DNA from: Dyadobacter sp. CY323
GTDB taxonomy: Bacteria; Bacteroidota; Bacteroidia; Cytophagales; Spirosomataceae
Reading direction: 5' to 3'
Length of the DNA stretch: 64,000 bases
Assembly (NCBI RefSeq): GCF_021390245.1
Contig: NZ_JAJUXH010000005.1
Coordinates: 363,040-427,039 of the forward strand
Of the stretch, positions 18,510 to 27,245 are shown in pieces. A model generated the notes under the pieces. The model searched no databases, was not told the origin of the DNA, and saw only the letters and a program-made list of their open reading frames with translations. The position numbers and the translations under genes are program-made. Positions within the stretch are counted from its first letter, which is position 1, and each line of letters opens with the position of its first letter.

Positions 18510-19523
18510 ATGACCAATTCATCAAACGAACAAAACTTCATACTTTACACGACACCTGCGGGTGAGGTGAAGCTGCATGTATTATTGCAAAATGAAACCA
18601 TCTGGCTTACGCAAAGGTCAATGGGAGTCTTGTTCGATACCACACCACAGAACATTACCATACACTTAAAGAACATTTTCGAAAGTGGTGAATTAGAGGA
18701 AGATGCAACTTGTAAGGATTTTTTACAAGTTCAGTTGGAGGGTGGACGAGATGTTTCACGAACGCAAAAAATGTATAACCTGGATGCCATTATCTCAGTA
18801 GGTTATAGGGTAAATTCTGCCAAAGCTACCCAGTTCAGAATTTGGGCAACTAACACGCTACGCGAGTACATTATCAAGGGTTTTGTACTGGATGATAAAC
18901 GTTTAAAGCAGGGGGAAACATTCTTCGGAAAGGATTACTTCAAGGACTTGTTAGAACGGGTACGATCCATTCGTGCCAGTGAGCGAAGAATTTACCAGCA
19001 AATCACGGATATTTTTGCCGAATGCAGCATTGACTACGACCCAAAGTCGGATATAACCCGGAACTTTTATGCATTGGTCCAGAATAAATTTCATTATGCA
19101 ATAACCGGCAATACAGCTGCTGAAATTGTTTACAAGAAAGCCGATTCGTCCAAAGAAAATATGGGCTTGACGACCTGGAAGAATGCTCCCGAAGGCAGAA
19201 TCTTAAAGTCAGATACGGCGGTGGCTAAGAATTATCTGCCGGAAAAAGAAATAAAGCAATTGGAACGGACCGTAACGGGATACTTTGACTATATAGAAAA
19301 CCTGATAGAACGGGAGAACACATTCACCATGGATAGCTTGGCTACAAGCGTAGACAAGTTTCTGAATTTCAATGAATTTAAGATTTTGGAAGATGCGGGA
19401 AAAGTGTCGCACAACATGGCGGTCTCCAAAGCGAATACTGAATATGACCAATTCAATAAGACACAGAAAATAGTTTCTGATTTTGATAAAGAGATTAAAA
19501 AGTTAGGTAGTAAGAATAAATAA
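18510..19523 (+). CDS. rhuM: RhuM-family protein (virulence RhuM/Fic-associated)
   Basis: 337 residues. The N-terminal two-thirds matches RhuM: NFILYTTPAGEVKLHV, ETIWLTQRSMGVLFDTTPQN and YNLDAIISVGYRVNSAKATQ, then FRIWATNTLREYIIKGF. A C-terminal extension contains a helical region that ends in SKNK. The family's biochemical function is not established; members are often found in type I RM and defence loci. Here it sits between hsdS (9-nt gap) and hsdM (1-nt overlap of TAA and ATG, TAATG), so it is made with the RM subunits. Confidence 0.88.
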   Translation: MTNSSNEQNFILYTTPAGEVKLHVLLQNETIWLTQRSMGVLFDTTPQNITIHLKNIFESGELEEDATCKDFLQVQLEGGRDVSRTQKMYNLDAIISVGYRVNSAKATQFRIWATNTLREYIIKGFVLDDKRLKQGETFFGKDYFKDLLERVRSIRASERRIYQQITDIFAECSIDYDPKSDITRNFYALVQNKFHYAITGNTAAEIVYKKADSSKENMGLTTWKNAPEGRILKSDTAVAKNYLPEKEIKQLERTVTGYFDYIENLIERENTFTMDSLATSVDKFLNFNEFKILEDAGKVSHNMAVSKANTEYDQFNKTQKIVSDFDKEIKKLGSKNK

Positions 19524-21153
19524 TGACTCAAAAACAACAGCAGCAACTGGGGAAAACCCTTTGGAATATAGCGGATCAATTACGTGGAGCAATGAATGCG
19601 GATGATTTCCGGGATTATATGCTTTCGTTTCTTTTTTTAAGGTATTTGTCTTTCAATTATGAAGAGTCAGCCAAGAAGGAGCTCGGTGCGGACTATCCAA
19701 AACTAAATGAAAAAGACAGAAGAATACCCTTGGCGGTTTGGTATAATGAGAACGATACAGATGTAAAGGAATTTGAGGAGCAAATGCGCAAAAAAGTGCA
19801 TTATGTCATCAGGCCCGATCACCTGTGGAGTAATATCACTGAACTGGCGCGTGTCCAAGACGATTTGTTACTTGAAACACTCGAAGAAGGATTTAGATAT
19901 ATCGAAAACAAATCTTTTGCTGATAGTTTTCAAGGCCTATTTTCCGAAATAAACCTGAGCTCGGATAAGTTAGGTAAGACCCCAAAGGAAAGGAATAAAA
20001 AGCTCTGCGCCATTATTCAAAAAATCGCAGACGGAATTGCGGATTTCTCGACAGATTCGGATACGCTGGGAGATGCTTATGAATATCTTATAGGTCAGTT
20101 TGCGGCGGGCTCAGGTAAAAAGGCAGGAGAGTTTTACACACCTCAACAAATTTCAACTATTTTATCAGAAATCGTAACCTTAGATAGCCAAGATCCGACG
20201 TCGGGGAAAAAGAAAAAGCTAGATAAAGTCCTGGATTTCGCCTGCGGTTCGGGCTCTTTATTGCTGAATGTACGGAAGCGAATAAAGGATAATGGTGGCA
20301 GCGTTGGTAAGATATACGGACAAGAGAATAACATTACCACCTACAACCTTGCCCGGATGAATATGCTGCTGCACGGGATGAAAGATACGGAGTTTGAGAT
20401 TTTTCACGGGGACACATTATACAATCACTGGGATTTACTCAATGAAATGAATCCCGCCAAAAAGATTGAATTTGATGCCATTGTTGCCAATCCGCCGTTT
20501 AGCCTGCGGTGGGAGCCAAATGATACGTTGGGAGATGATTTTCGTTTTAAGGGTTACGGCTTGGCTCCTAAGTCGGCTGCTGACTTTGCATTTTTGTTAC
20601 ACGGCTTTCATTTCCTTGGAAAAGAGGGCACGATGGCGATTATCTTGCCGCACGGTGTTTTGTTTCGCGGAGGTGCAGAGGAAAGGATCCGAACGAAGCT
20701 TTTGAAGGACAATCACATTGATACCGTCATCGGTCTACCTTCCAATTTGTTCTATTCTACGGGTATACCTGTTTGTATCCTGGTTCTGAAAAATGCAAGA
20801 AGCAAGATGACGTGTTGTTCATCAATGCAAGTCAGCAGTTCGAAAAGGGTAAGCGCCAAAATACGCTGAGAGAAGGAGAAGATGGAGAGCTCAATGACAT
20901 CAGGAGGATTATAGACACCTATCAATACCGACCTCAGCATATTGAACGATACGCCCGCAGGGTTTCAATGGAAGAAATCGAGCGAAATGGCTACAATTTG
21001 AATGTTTCGAGATATGTGAGTACCTCGGACGATGAAATTCAAATAGACTTGGCAGAAGTCAACAAAAAGCTGGTTGTGATCAATGAAAGCATCAGAACGC
21101 ATACGGATGCTCACAATGCTTTTTTGAAGGAGTTGGGACTGGAACCAATCTGA
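19523..21153 (+). pseudogene. hsdM: Type I methyltransferase subunit M, frameshifted in an A-run
   Basis: The N-terminal frame (19523-20869) encodes the HsdM bundle and methyltransferase core: the SAM site DFACGSGSLLLNV (about 237-249) and the catalytic NPPF (323-326). It leaves frame at AAAAA (20789-20793), after VCILVLK. The +1 frame to 21153 supplies the expected rest (CKKQDDVLFINASQQFEKGK to LKELGLEPI). One more A would give a continuous 544-codon HsdM of normal length with KKCKKQDD at the joint. Both halves are otherwise clean, so the change is recent, or is a sequencing error, slippage correction or a phase switch. As written, the protein would stop at 448 residues without its C-terminal HsdS-binding region. 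Confidence 0.9.
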
Positions 21154-21329
21154 ATATGAAGCAATATACTTAGCTACCGGGAGTGGCTGAGTTGCTTTAA
21201 TTATTTTACAAGAATCTTCGCGCTCGCAGTAAGCTTTCCATTTTGGGATAGTTGCTGGGGGCGCGTTCGTGTTGTGCTGGTTAGATTTACCGATGGTTCA
21301 TTGACGCATTTTGGTTCAATTCTTTCTCC
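21154..21329. other. gene-free interval after hsdM
   Basis: No gene or terminator is clear here. CCGGGAGTGGCTGAGTTGC near 21177-21195 recalls the start of a tRNA-Ser D-arm, but no anticodon or T-arm follows. Confidence 0.4.
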
Positions 21330-21337
21330 TATATTTG
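21309..21337 (+). promoter_or_regulatory. Bacteroidetes-type promoter of the 95-codon gene
   Basis: TTG (about 21311-21313) and TATATTTG (21330-21337) match the -33 and -7 boxes of the primary Bacteroidetes sigma factor (TTG and TAnnTTTG), with a spacer of 16, one nt short of the usual range. Transcription would start near 21343, right at the leader described below. Confidence 0.55.
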
Positions 21338-21341
21338 CCAC

Positions 21342-21514
21342 GCAAACGTTTTTGATTAATAAGTATGGAACAATTAATAGTAACCAGGAGAAAATGGTCT
21401 TGGAGAGGCATACGGGTGAAAGTCCCGAAGCCTGGTCGATGTGTTCCATCGCTGACGTTTGCAGTGACCTCTCCTTTATTCATTCACCAAAATCCATTTC
21501 ACCATGCAAACGTC
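21342..21514 (+). ncRNA. structured leader RNA with a candidate start-codon switch
   Basis: GGAGAGG (21402-21408) and CCTCTCC (21468-21474) close a multibranch domain that holds the hairpins CGGG-TGAAAGT-CCCG (21413-21427) and CGATG-TGTTC-CATCG (21437-21451). The third arm contains GACGTTTGCA (21454-21463). This segment is complementary over 10 nt to TGCAAACGTC (21505-21514), which covers the start codon of the next gene, and over 8 nt to GCAAACGT (21342-21349) at the predicted transcript start. GGTGAAA (21415-21421) also pairs with TTTCACC just before the ATG. Mutually exclusive pairings of this kind are typical of riboswitches and translational attenuators. No known riboswitch class was recognised. 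Confidence 0.5.
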
Positions 21515-21791
21515 GAATGGCGACGGTGTTGGCTCGAACAAAAATTCAGTCAACCCAACGAATGATGCACGTCACGCATCAAATGTCGGCGATCCGCTGA
21601 CGGAGTCCCAAGCCGAGTTTTGGTATCTTGTAGAATGTCAGGGCTGCAACGAGCTGGCGCATTCGCTCAAAATGATCCACGATCTGGCGCTTTATCATTC
21701 GGATATTCCGTTTGATGCGGAAGAAAAGTCGGCGCTTTATGATTTGAAGGTGCTTTGGGAAGGCTTCGAGCAGATGGGGGCGAAAGCTTAG
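21504..21791 (+). CDS. small hypothetical protein, 95 aa
   Basis: The start ATG lies in the pairing segment of the leader just upstream. The first 33 residues are polar and low in complexity (SNGDGVGSNKNSVNPTNDAR). The rest is a compact helical domain (ESQAEFWYLVECQGCNELAH, then DIPFDAEEKSALYDLKVLWE) with a CxxC pair (ECQGC). A promoter, a leader and a terminator frame it, which supports a real gene. The family was not recognised. It follows the RM locus on the same strand but appears to have its own promoter. Confidence 0.6.
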   Translation: MQTSNGDGVGSNKNSVNPTNDARHASNVGDPLTESQAEFWYLVECQGCNELAHSLKMIHDLALYHSDIPFDAEEKSALYDLKVLWEGFEQMGAKA

Positions 21792-21798
21792 GAATTGG

Positions 21799-21826
21799 AG
21801 GACTGTTGGCGACAGTCCTTTTTTGT
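21799..21826 (+). terminator. intrinsic terminator of the 95-codon gene
   Basis: AGGACTGT (21799-21806) and ACAGTCCT (21812-21819) pair around TGGCG, followed by TTTTTTG and a further T-run. Confidence 0.9.
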
Positions 21827-22334
21827 TTTTTAGATATATTGAGCCCAGAAGTGAATTATTAGACAAGCTTGCATGCAAATTTTTACAACCAACCAAACCA
21901 CCCTCTCTCCACTCCACGAAGTTCCTTTCAAACTCGAAAAGGATTCCTTTGGGCTAGTTGAGGGCCACTGTTAGAAGGGCTTATACCTCAGTTCCTTTTA
22001 AAAAATTTTACAAATGAAATGGGCCAGCTTATCGCCTGAAGGTGCTTGTCAATTCAGCGAGACAGGTAGTAACTCCTATTTTGTTGTAGGTGAGGGAGTA
22101 CTTGCGCGACAAATTATTTCAGGCGTCTTATTGAGCAGTTTTATGTCGTCTCGCGTTAACAGATAACTTCCGGAGGCGAGTTAGACACACCTGACGAACG
22201 GTGGTAAAAGCAGCAATAACCGCTTTAGTTCTGAACAATTAGTACATACCCTTTTATCAGTTCAAGATGATTCTGCAACAGATGAAGATGAGAAAAAAAA
22301 GACTAAAACTGTGTGTTTACTGTACGTGAAAAGT
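21827..22334. other. degenerate interval between the RM island and tilS
   Basis: About 500 nt without a supported gene. One frame reads WASLSPEGACQFSETGSN onward for some 47 codons (around 22018-22160) before a stop and looks like a decayed coding fragment, but no family was recognised. This is the boundary between the variable RM region and conserved chromosome. Confidence 0.4.
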
Positions 22335-23732
22335 TCAACCCCTCTCGCTTAAAATCAATGTAAACTCTAAAAAGTCTACCGTGTCCTCGTCAATGCGGTA
22401 GCGTTCGTCCAATCGCAGGCCCAGTACCCAGATTATCTCTTGATTTCCATTCAGAAGGATCAACGTATTTCTTTTTGTGAATAGGTCCATTTTGAGATCG
22501 GCAAAAAAGTCGCTGAGCTTTTTTCTCTTACCGTTCATGCCAAAGGGCTGGAAAACGTCGCCAGTCTCCCACTTTCGGATTGTTAAGGGGAATTTTAGCT
22601 TTTTGGGGTCTACAATGACGGTATTTTTGTCGTTACAGGTCCATGGGTTCGAATTTCTTTCTTTTTGCGAAAGGCGTAGGGATTGGCCGCCCAAATGAAA
22701 TTCACCCTCCAATGCATTTATTGATACACTTGAATATTCTTTACATTCATTTTTTTTCGTAACAATCAAGTACTCTCTGTCAATCAACAAAATATGTGAA
22801 TTTGACAAGAACTGTCTTCCGGAAATGCCCGGTATGTTCGCGATGATTTGTGCCGACTGTTGATAGGAGTAACCATATTCATCCAACAAATACCAAAGCC
22901 GATAAACAGGCTGACTTTCAGTCAATAGCAAAAAAATATTGATCCGAATTTGATCATTTTTCTTCGTGACTATTGTTGCCGCCCATTCATGCAGCATTTC
23001 CTTAAGCAAGTGATCCGCACTTAGCAGCTTTTCAGCAGAATGTCCATGTGTTTTTTCAAGTGAAGGATTAAGCTGCTTTAAAATCGGAACGACTTTATGC
23101 CTGATCAGATTTCTTTTATAATCATCCGAATCATTCGACCGGTCCTCACGCCAAAGCAACCCGTTTTCCTGAGCGTACGACAAAATCTCTTCTTTCGTAG
23201 CGAGTAACAGCGGACGCAGAATGTGATTATAAATTCCTGAAATGCCATGCAAACCCGACAAGCCAGTACCTCGAACAAGATTAAGCAGCGTTGTTTCCAG
23301 TGAATCGTTTGCGTGATGGGCGGTGGCGATATATTTGTAATTGTGTTCTATTCGAAGCTCTTCAAACCACGGGTAGCGAAGCTCCCTGGCGGCCATTTGG
23401 GTGGAAATGCCTTTTTCTTTGGTGAGGGATTTGGGATTGAAATGCTTACTGAAAAACGGGAATCCATAACTCTCGGCAAGCTTACGGACAAAGACCTCAT
23501 CGCCTTCCGACTCCTCCCCTCTCAAACCGAAATTACAATGTGCCACACCCGCCGGAAAATCGGCCTTGCCGAACAGATCGAGCATTACGATAGAGTCCAC
23601 TCCCCCACTCACAGTAAGCAAACAGGGTTGTTTTTTGAGATCCAGCTTATGTTGGTTAATAAAAGTTAAAAAAGAATCCAAAATGAACCTGAAAAACGTA
23701 ATTGATGTAATTTTGGCAGATACAATTCCCAT
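22335..23732 (-). CDS. tilS: tRNA(Ile)-lysidine synthetase
   Basis: 465 residues from the ATG at 23732; a longer frame to 23870 would overlap the divergent gene and adds nothing typical of the family. TilS adds lysine to C34 of the CAU tRNA-Ile so that it reads AUA. The PP-loop ATPase motif LLTVSGGVDSIVMLDLF sits near residue 35-50, followed by VAHCNFGLRG, TAHHANDSLETTLLNLVRGTG and LLATKEEILSYA. The C-terminal TilS domain (PLTIRKWETGDVFQPFGMNG, KKLSDFFAD) is present. The gene is transcribed away from the OstA-like gene, with about 45 nt between the two starts. Confidence 0.95.
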   Translation of the reverse strand: MGIVSAKITSITFFRFILDSFLTFINQHKLDLKKQPCLLTVSGGVDSIVMLDLFGKADFPAGVAHCNFGLRGEESEGDEVFVRKLAESYGFPFFSKHFNPKSLTKEKGISTQMAARELRYPWFEELRIEHNYKYIATAHHANDSLETTLLNLVRGTGLSGLHGISGIYNHILRPLLLATKEEILSYAQENGLLWREDRSNDSDDYKRNLIRHKVVPILKQLNPSLEKTHGHSAEKLLSADHLLKEMLHEWAATIVTKKNDQIRINIFLLLTESQPVYRLWYLLDEYGYSYQQSAQIIANIPGISGRQFLSNSHILLIDREYLIVTKKNECKEYSSVSINALEGEFHLGGQSLRLSQKERNSNPWTCNDKNTVIVDPKKLKFPLTIRKWETGDVFQPFGMNGKRKKLSDFFADLKMDLFTKRNTLILLNGNQEIIWVLGLRLDERYRIDEDTVDFLEFTLILSERG

Positions 23733-23777
23733 TTCTTTTACCGATCCCGCGAGTTGTATCATTTCAAAGGTAAAAGA

Positions 23778-25403
23778 ATGATTAGCAACATGAAGAAAAA
23801 AAATTACAGTGATCCCTGCAACGCTTTTAAACTTTTGAACGTCATCATTATCAAACGGAATATATTTCAACTTACGTTCTTTGCCTTACTGATTTTGTCA
23901 CCTTATCTGTTCGCACAGAAGGTTTTAACTCAGCCTCAGCAAGCTAATCAAAGCGAGGATCTTGTGGAGATTTTGAAGTCTGATGAACTGGAAATAATTA
24001 ATGAAAACGGAGTGGATTCCAGACGGGTTACCAATGGTGTTTTCAAGCACAAAGGTGCATTGTTATACAGCAAATTAGCGATCCAGAATATCAACACCAA
24101 TGTGATTGAGGCATTTGGGAATGTAAAAATCGTCCAGGGTGATACTGTTACGGTTACGGGCGATACTCTTTTTTACTTTGGTAACACTCGTCTTGCCATT
24201 GTTAGCGGAAGAAAAACGGTTCTTAAAGACCAGAAACGGACATTGACGACGCGCAAAATCGAATACGACATGGCTAACGGGTTGGCCAATTACAAGGTTC
24301 CCGGAAGGACAGTAGACGAGGAAAATGTACTGACCAGCAAAGAAGGAATTTATAATACGTCGACAAAAGAATTTACCTATTATAAAAACGTGAAATTGGT
24401 CAATAAAAAATACACGTTGACAACGGATACCCTCCTTTATAATTCGCTTACTAAATGGTCTTACTTTACCGGCGCGACTAAAATCGTGAACAAAGACGGG
24501 ACTGTTGTCGGAACAAGAGGTCAGTATAATACGGAATCCGCGCAATCATCTTTTCACAAAAGAACAACGGTTGACAATGAAACGTATACCCTTACCGCAG
24601 ACTCGTTGGTTGTGGATGGAAAAACGAATAATGGTCAGGGAAAAGGGAATGTGGTGATTGTCGCTAAAAAAGATAAAACGGTACTGAATGGCGACGAAGG
24701 ATATTACTGGAAGTCTCAGGGTTTTTCCAAAATATTCGGGCACGCCTACGTCCGCAATGTGGTTTCAGAAGACACACTATACATCCGGGCAGATACACTT
24801 TATTCGTACGAAAATGCCCGGGATAGCACACGCAAGTTGATCGGACATAAAAATGTGTTCATCTACAAGTCTGATTTTCAAGGTAAATGTGATTCCATTA
24901 CCTACAACACGGCGGACTCCATTATCCGATTTTTTCGTCAACCCATTCTATGGAGTGACCAGCATTATCAGATGGAAGCTGACTCAATTACCGCATTTCT
25001 CGTGAATAACGAGATTAACCGGATGCTGTTAAAAGGTAAATCGTTTGTGATCACAGAGGATACACTGGTCAGGCAGTTTAATCAGGTAAAAGGTCGGGTG
25101 ATCAATGCTTATTTTGAAACCGGAAACAAGTTAAAACAGGTCCTGGTGGATGGAAACGGCGAAAGTGCTTACTATGCGATCGACGATAAGGATAAAAATA
25201 TCGGATTAAACCGGGTTGAATGTGGAAGGATGAACCTCCAATTTGTCAATAACCAAGTACAAAAAATTTCGTTTGTCGGGAAACCGGATGGGAAATTGAT
25301 CCCTCCGTCCAAGATCAAGCCGACAGAACGACAGTTGGATGGTTTTAACTGGCGAATAAAAGAAAAGCCAACCAAGGAAAAGACGACGTGGGCTGAGCTA
25401 TAA
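23778..25403 (+). CDS. OstA-like protein, LPS-transport (LptA/LptD N-domain) family
   Basis: 541 residues from ATG 23778; an upstream ATG (23754) and one at 23790 are alternatives. A signal peptide or anchor (QLTFFALLILSPYLFAQ) precedes repeated beta-strand units of the OstA beta-jellyroll (GDTLFYFGNTRLAIVSGRKT, NTSTKEFTYYKNVKLVNK, SLVVDGKTNNGQGKGNVVIV). The fold is shared by LptA, LptC and the N-terminal part of LptD, which form the periplasmic bridge for lipopolysaccharide. The protein is far longer than E. coli LptA (185 aa) and lacks an LptD barrel, as is usual for the Bacteroidetes form. An lptC lies 8 kb downstream. Confidence 0.85.
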   Translation: MISNMKKKNYSDPCNAFKLLNVIIIKRNIFQLTFFALLILSPYLFAQKVLTQPQQANQSEDLVEILKSDELEIINENGVDSRRVTNGVFKHKGALLYSKLAIQNINTNVIEAFGNVKIVQGDTVTVTGDTLFYFGNTRLAIVSGRKTVLKDQKRTLTTRKIEYDMANGLANYKVPGRTVDEENVLTSKEGIYNTSTKEFTYYKNVKLVNKKYTLTTDTLLYNSLTKWSYFTGATKIVNKDGTVVGTRGQYNTESAQSSFHKRTTVDNETYTLTADSLVVDGKTNNGQGKGNVVIVAKKDKTVLNGDEGYYWKSQGFSKIFGHAYVRNVVSEDTLYIRADTLYSYENARDSTRKLIGHKNVFIYKSDFQGKCDSITYNTADSIIRFFRQPILWSDQHYQMEADSITAFLVNNEINRMLLKGKSFVITEDTLVRQFNQVKGRVINAYFETGNKLKQVLVDGNGESAYYAIDDKDKNIGLNRVECGRMNLQFVNNQVQKISFVGKPDGKLIPPSKIKPTERQLDGFNWRIKEKPTKEKTTWAEL

Positions 25404-25489
25404 TTTTTTTCCAAAAATCAGTAAAAAAGTTTTTTAACGGCATGGTTTTTTATGATTAAAAATAAACATCTCCGTTCGCACAATATATT

Positions 25490-25520
25490 TTGAATATACA
25501 ATTATTTCTCTATATTTTTG
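25490..25520 (+). promoter_or_regulatory. Bacteroidetes-type promoter of the T9SS cargo gene
   Basis: TTG (25490-25492), a 20-nt spacer and TATTTTTG (25513-25520) match the TTG - 17 to 23 - TAnnTTTG consensus. The leader to the ATG would be about 50 nt. Confidence 0.7.
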
Positions 25521-25578
25521 TAGCGTACTTTTTAACTAAATCACCTAAATATTAGTCAAAAGTATCTGATTATCAGCT

Positions 25579-26199
25579 ATGAAAAGAACTATACTTTGCT
25601 TATTAATACTTACCGCATTCTTCCTGGGACACCGGGAAATCAATGCTCAAAACGTCTCCGGCGGGAGCCGACTGAACATAGCCGGCAAAAAGAAACCGGC
25701 GACATCTGAAAATATAAAGTTTACGACGTTTGCTTCCGGTCTAAGTTACAAACCTCTGTCTCTGCAAAATCCCAACGCACTTAATAAATTCTATACTTCC
25801 TTTTTGTTTTCAAGTCCGGGATCGGCAGAAAGTAACAATATACTGGCAGCTGAAATTGTAGAGAAAAATGCTGAAAGAAGATCCCCATCCCTGGAAGCGC
25901 ACATTAAGGCGGAAGAACTTCTTTACGTGAGCGATAAAATCTCTGTTTCAAACATTTACCCAAATCCGGCCAGCGAATATGCTGAGATTGACTTTACGAT
26001 CTCTCCGGGTCTACGCGACGCAAAGCTGATTTTTTATAATGTTCTTGGATCCGAAATGGGAGCTTTTACATTAGGCAAAAACGACAGAAAACTTCGGGTG
26101 AATACGAAAGACATGCCGACAGGGCTTTACTTCTACCAGTTATCGGTCGATGGCAAAAAAGTAGCAACCAAAAAGATGCTTGTCCGCCATCAGCAATAG
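25579..26199 (+). CDS. T9SS type A sorting-domain protein
   Basis: 206 residues. A signal peptide (LCLLILTAFFLGHREINAQ) is followed by about 90 residues with no recognised domain. The C-terminal 80 residues are a type IX secretion sorting domain: SNIYPNPASEYAEIDFTI, then LIFYNVLGSEMGAF, and the end GLYFYQLSVDGKKVATKKML. The domain directs the protein through the outer membrane by T9SS and is then cleaved. The mature part is small, so this may be a surface or structural protein and not an enzyme. Confidence 0.88.
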   Translation: MKRTILCLLILTAFFLGHREINAQNVSGGSRLNIAGKKKPATSENIKFTTFASGLSYKPLSLQNPNALNKFYTSFLFSSPGSAESNNILAAEIVEKNAERRSPSLEAHIKAEELLYVSDKISVSNIYPNPASEYAEIDFTISPGLRDAKLIFYNVLGSEMGAFTLGKNDRKLRVNTKDMPTGLYFYQLSVDGKKVATKKMLVRHQQ

Positions 26200-26258
26200 A
26201 CAGATTTTTGACACTATATCAGCTACGTATTCGTTATGAATGCTGTAGCTTTTTTTAT

Positions 26259-26266
26259 TACCTTTG
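26259..26266 (+). promoter_or_regulatory. -7 box of the bamD promoter
   Basis: TACCTTTG matches TAnnTTTG exactly and is followed by CAGCC, the usual start context. It lies only 8 nt before the ATG at 26275, which rules out the longer frame from 26236 as the main product and implies an almost leaderless mRNA. No clear -33 TTG was found. Confidence 0.5.
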
Positions 26267-26274
26267 CAGCCAAT

Positions 26275-27198
26275 ATGCGAAAAAACAGTCGAGCAAGCTA
26301 TTTATTGCTAATTATTGCAGTTCTAATCATTACGTCCTGCAGTAAATTCTCAAAATTACAGAAGACGGGGACGGATCAGGAGAAGTATGATGCCGCGATG
26401 GCCTATTACAAAAAGGGTGATTTTTATCGCTCAGGTCTGTTGTTTGAGGAATTGATTCCCTTGCTGAAAGGTAGTACTGAGTCGGAACTTGCGCAGTTTT
26501 ACTATGCGTACACCCAGTATCATCAGAGTCAATACAATACCAGTCAGTTCCTGTTCAAGAAATTCTTCGATACGTATGCAAGAAGCGATTATGCTCAGGA
26601 AGCATTTTACATGCATGCATTTTCGCTTTACAAAGACTCGTCGCCTTATAACCTGGATCAGACAAGTACGTTTACAGCGATTTCGGCGATGCAGGATTTC
26701 ATTAATACATATCCTGAAAGCCCGTTTCGTGAAGAGTGTACCAAATACATTCTGGAACTGAGATCAAAGCTGGAAAAGAAGGCGTACGAACGCGCAAGAC
26801 TTTATCACAAAATCAGCGATTTTAACCCAATGTCTTTGAAGTCGGCGGTGATATCCATTGAGAATTTTCGCAAAGATTTCCCTGACTCTCAATACAATGA
26901 GGAACTGGCATTTTTGAAAGTCGAGTCTCAATATAACCTGGCGTCAAACAGCTTCATTGATAAACAAAAGGAACGTTTTCAGGATGTTTTGAAGTTCTAT
27001 CAGGAATTGATCGACAAATATCCCACAGGAAAATATAACCGTGATGCCGAGAAAATGTTCGACGAAAGTCAAAAACAGATTCAAGTTATCGCGAAGCTGG
27101 AAGAGGAAAAGCAAAAGCTGAAAGATGCCCAACCTGACCCAACTACCAAACCAACGAAAGTAACAACTCCCGCAATTGCAGAACCAAAAGGACAATAA
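26275..27198 (+). CDS. bamD: Outer-membrane assembly lipoprotein BamD
   Basis: 307 residues. A lipoprotein signal ends IAVLIITSC (Cys22). TPR-type helices follow: QEKYDAAMAYYKKGDFYRSG, ELAQFYYAYTQYHQSQYNTS, FFDTYARSDYAQEAFYMHAF and YQELIDKYPTGKYNRDAEKM. BamD is the essential partner of BamA for inserting beta-barrel proteins. The C-terminal tail is Lys- and Pro-rich (DAQPDPTTKPTKVTT). The start was chosen at 26275 because a promoter box lies between it and the upstream ATG at 26236. rpoZ and coaBC follow, an order conserved in Bacteroidetes. Confidence 0.93.
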   Translation: MRKNSRASYLLLIIAVLIITSCSKFSKLQKTGTDQEKYDAAMAYYKKGDFYRSGLLFEELIPLLKGSTESELAQFYYAYTQYHQSQYNTSQFLFKKFFDTYARSDYAQEAFYMHAFSLYKDSSPYNLDQTSTFTAISAMQDFINTYPESPFREECTKYILELRSKLEKKAYERARLYHKISDFNPMSLKSAVISIENFRKDFPDSQYNEELAFLKVESQYNLASNSFIDKQKERFQDVLKFYQELIDKYPTGKYNRDAEKMFDESQKQIQVIAKLEEEKQKLKDAQPDPTTKPTKVTTPAIAEPKGQ

Positions 27199-27245
27199 GT
27201 TGCGGCCTTTATAATGTTTCAGAATTTTAAACTATAACAAAAAGC

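Noticed and set aside
21176..21196. Start of a tRNA-Ser (GGGAGTGGCTGAG)
   Set aside because: No anticodon stem, T-arm or 3' acceptor follows.
21400..21450. Group II intron 5' region suggested by GGGTGAAAGTCCC
   Set aside because: No reverse transcriptase gene and no domain V are nearby.
21402..21474. Cobalamin riboswitch suggested by GGTGAAAGTCC
   Set aside because: The B12 box and the rest of the conserved core are missing; only this short piece matches.
21274..21600. 108-codon plus-strand frame across the leader region
   Set aside because: It overlaps the better-supported 95-codon gene in another frame and crosses the structured leader; its product has low complexity.
22335..23870. 511-residue form of TilS from the far upstream ATG
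   Set aside because: The extra 46 residues overlap the divergent OstA-like gene and precede the conserved PP-loop by too much; the ATG at 23732 gives a normal N-terminus.
26236..26274. N-terminal extension of BamD
   Set aside because: A consensus -7 promoter box lies inside this extension, so the ATG at 26275 is favoured.
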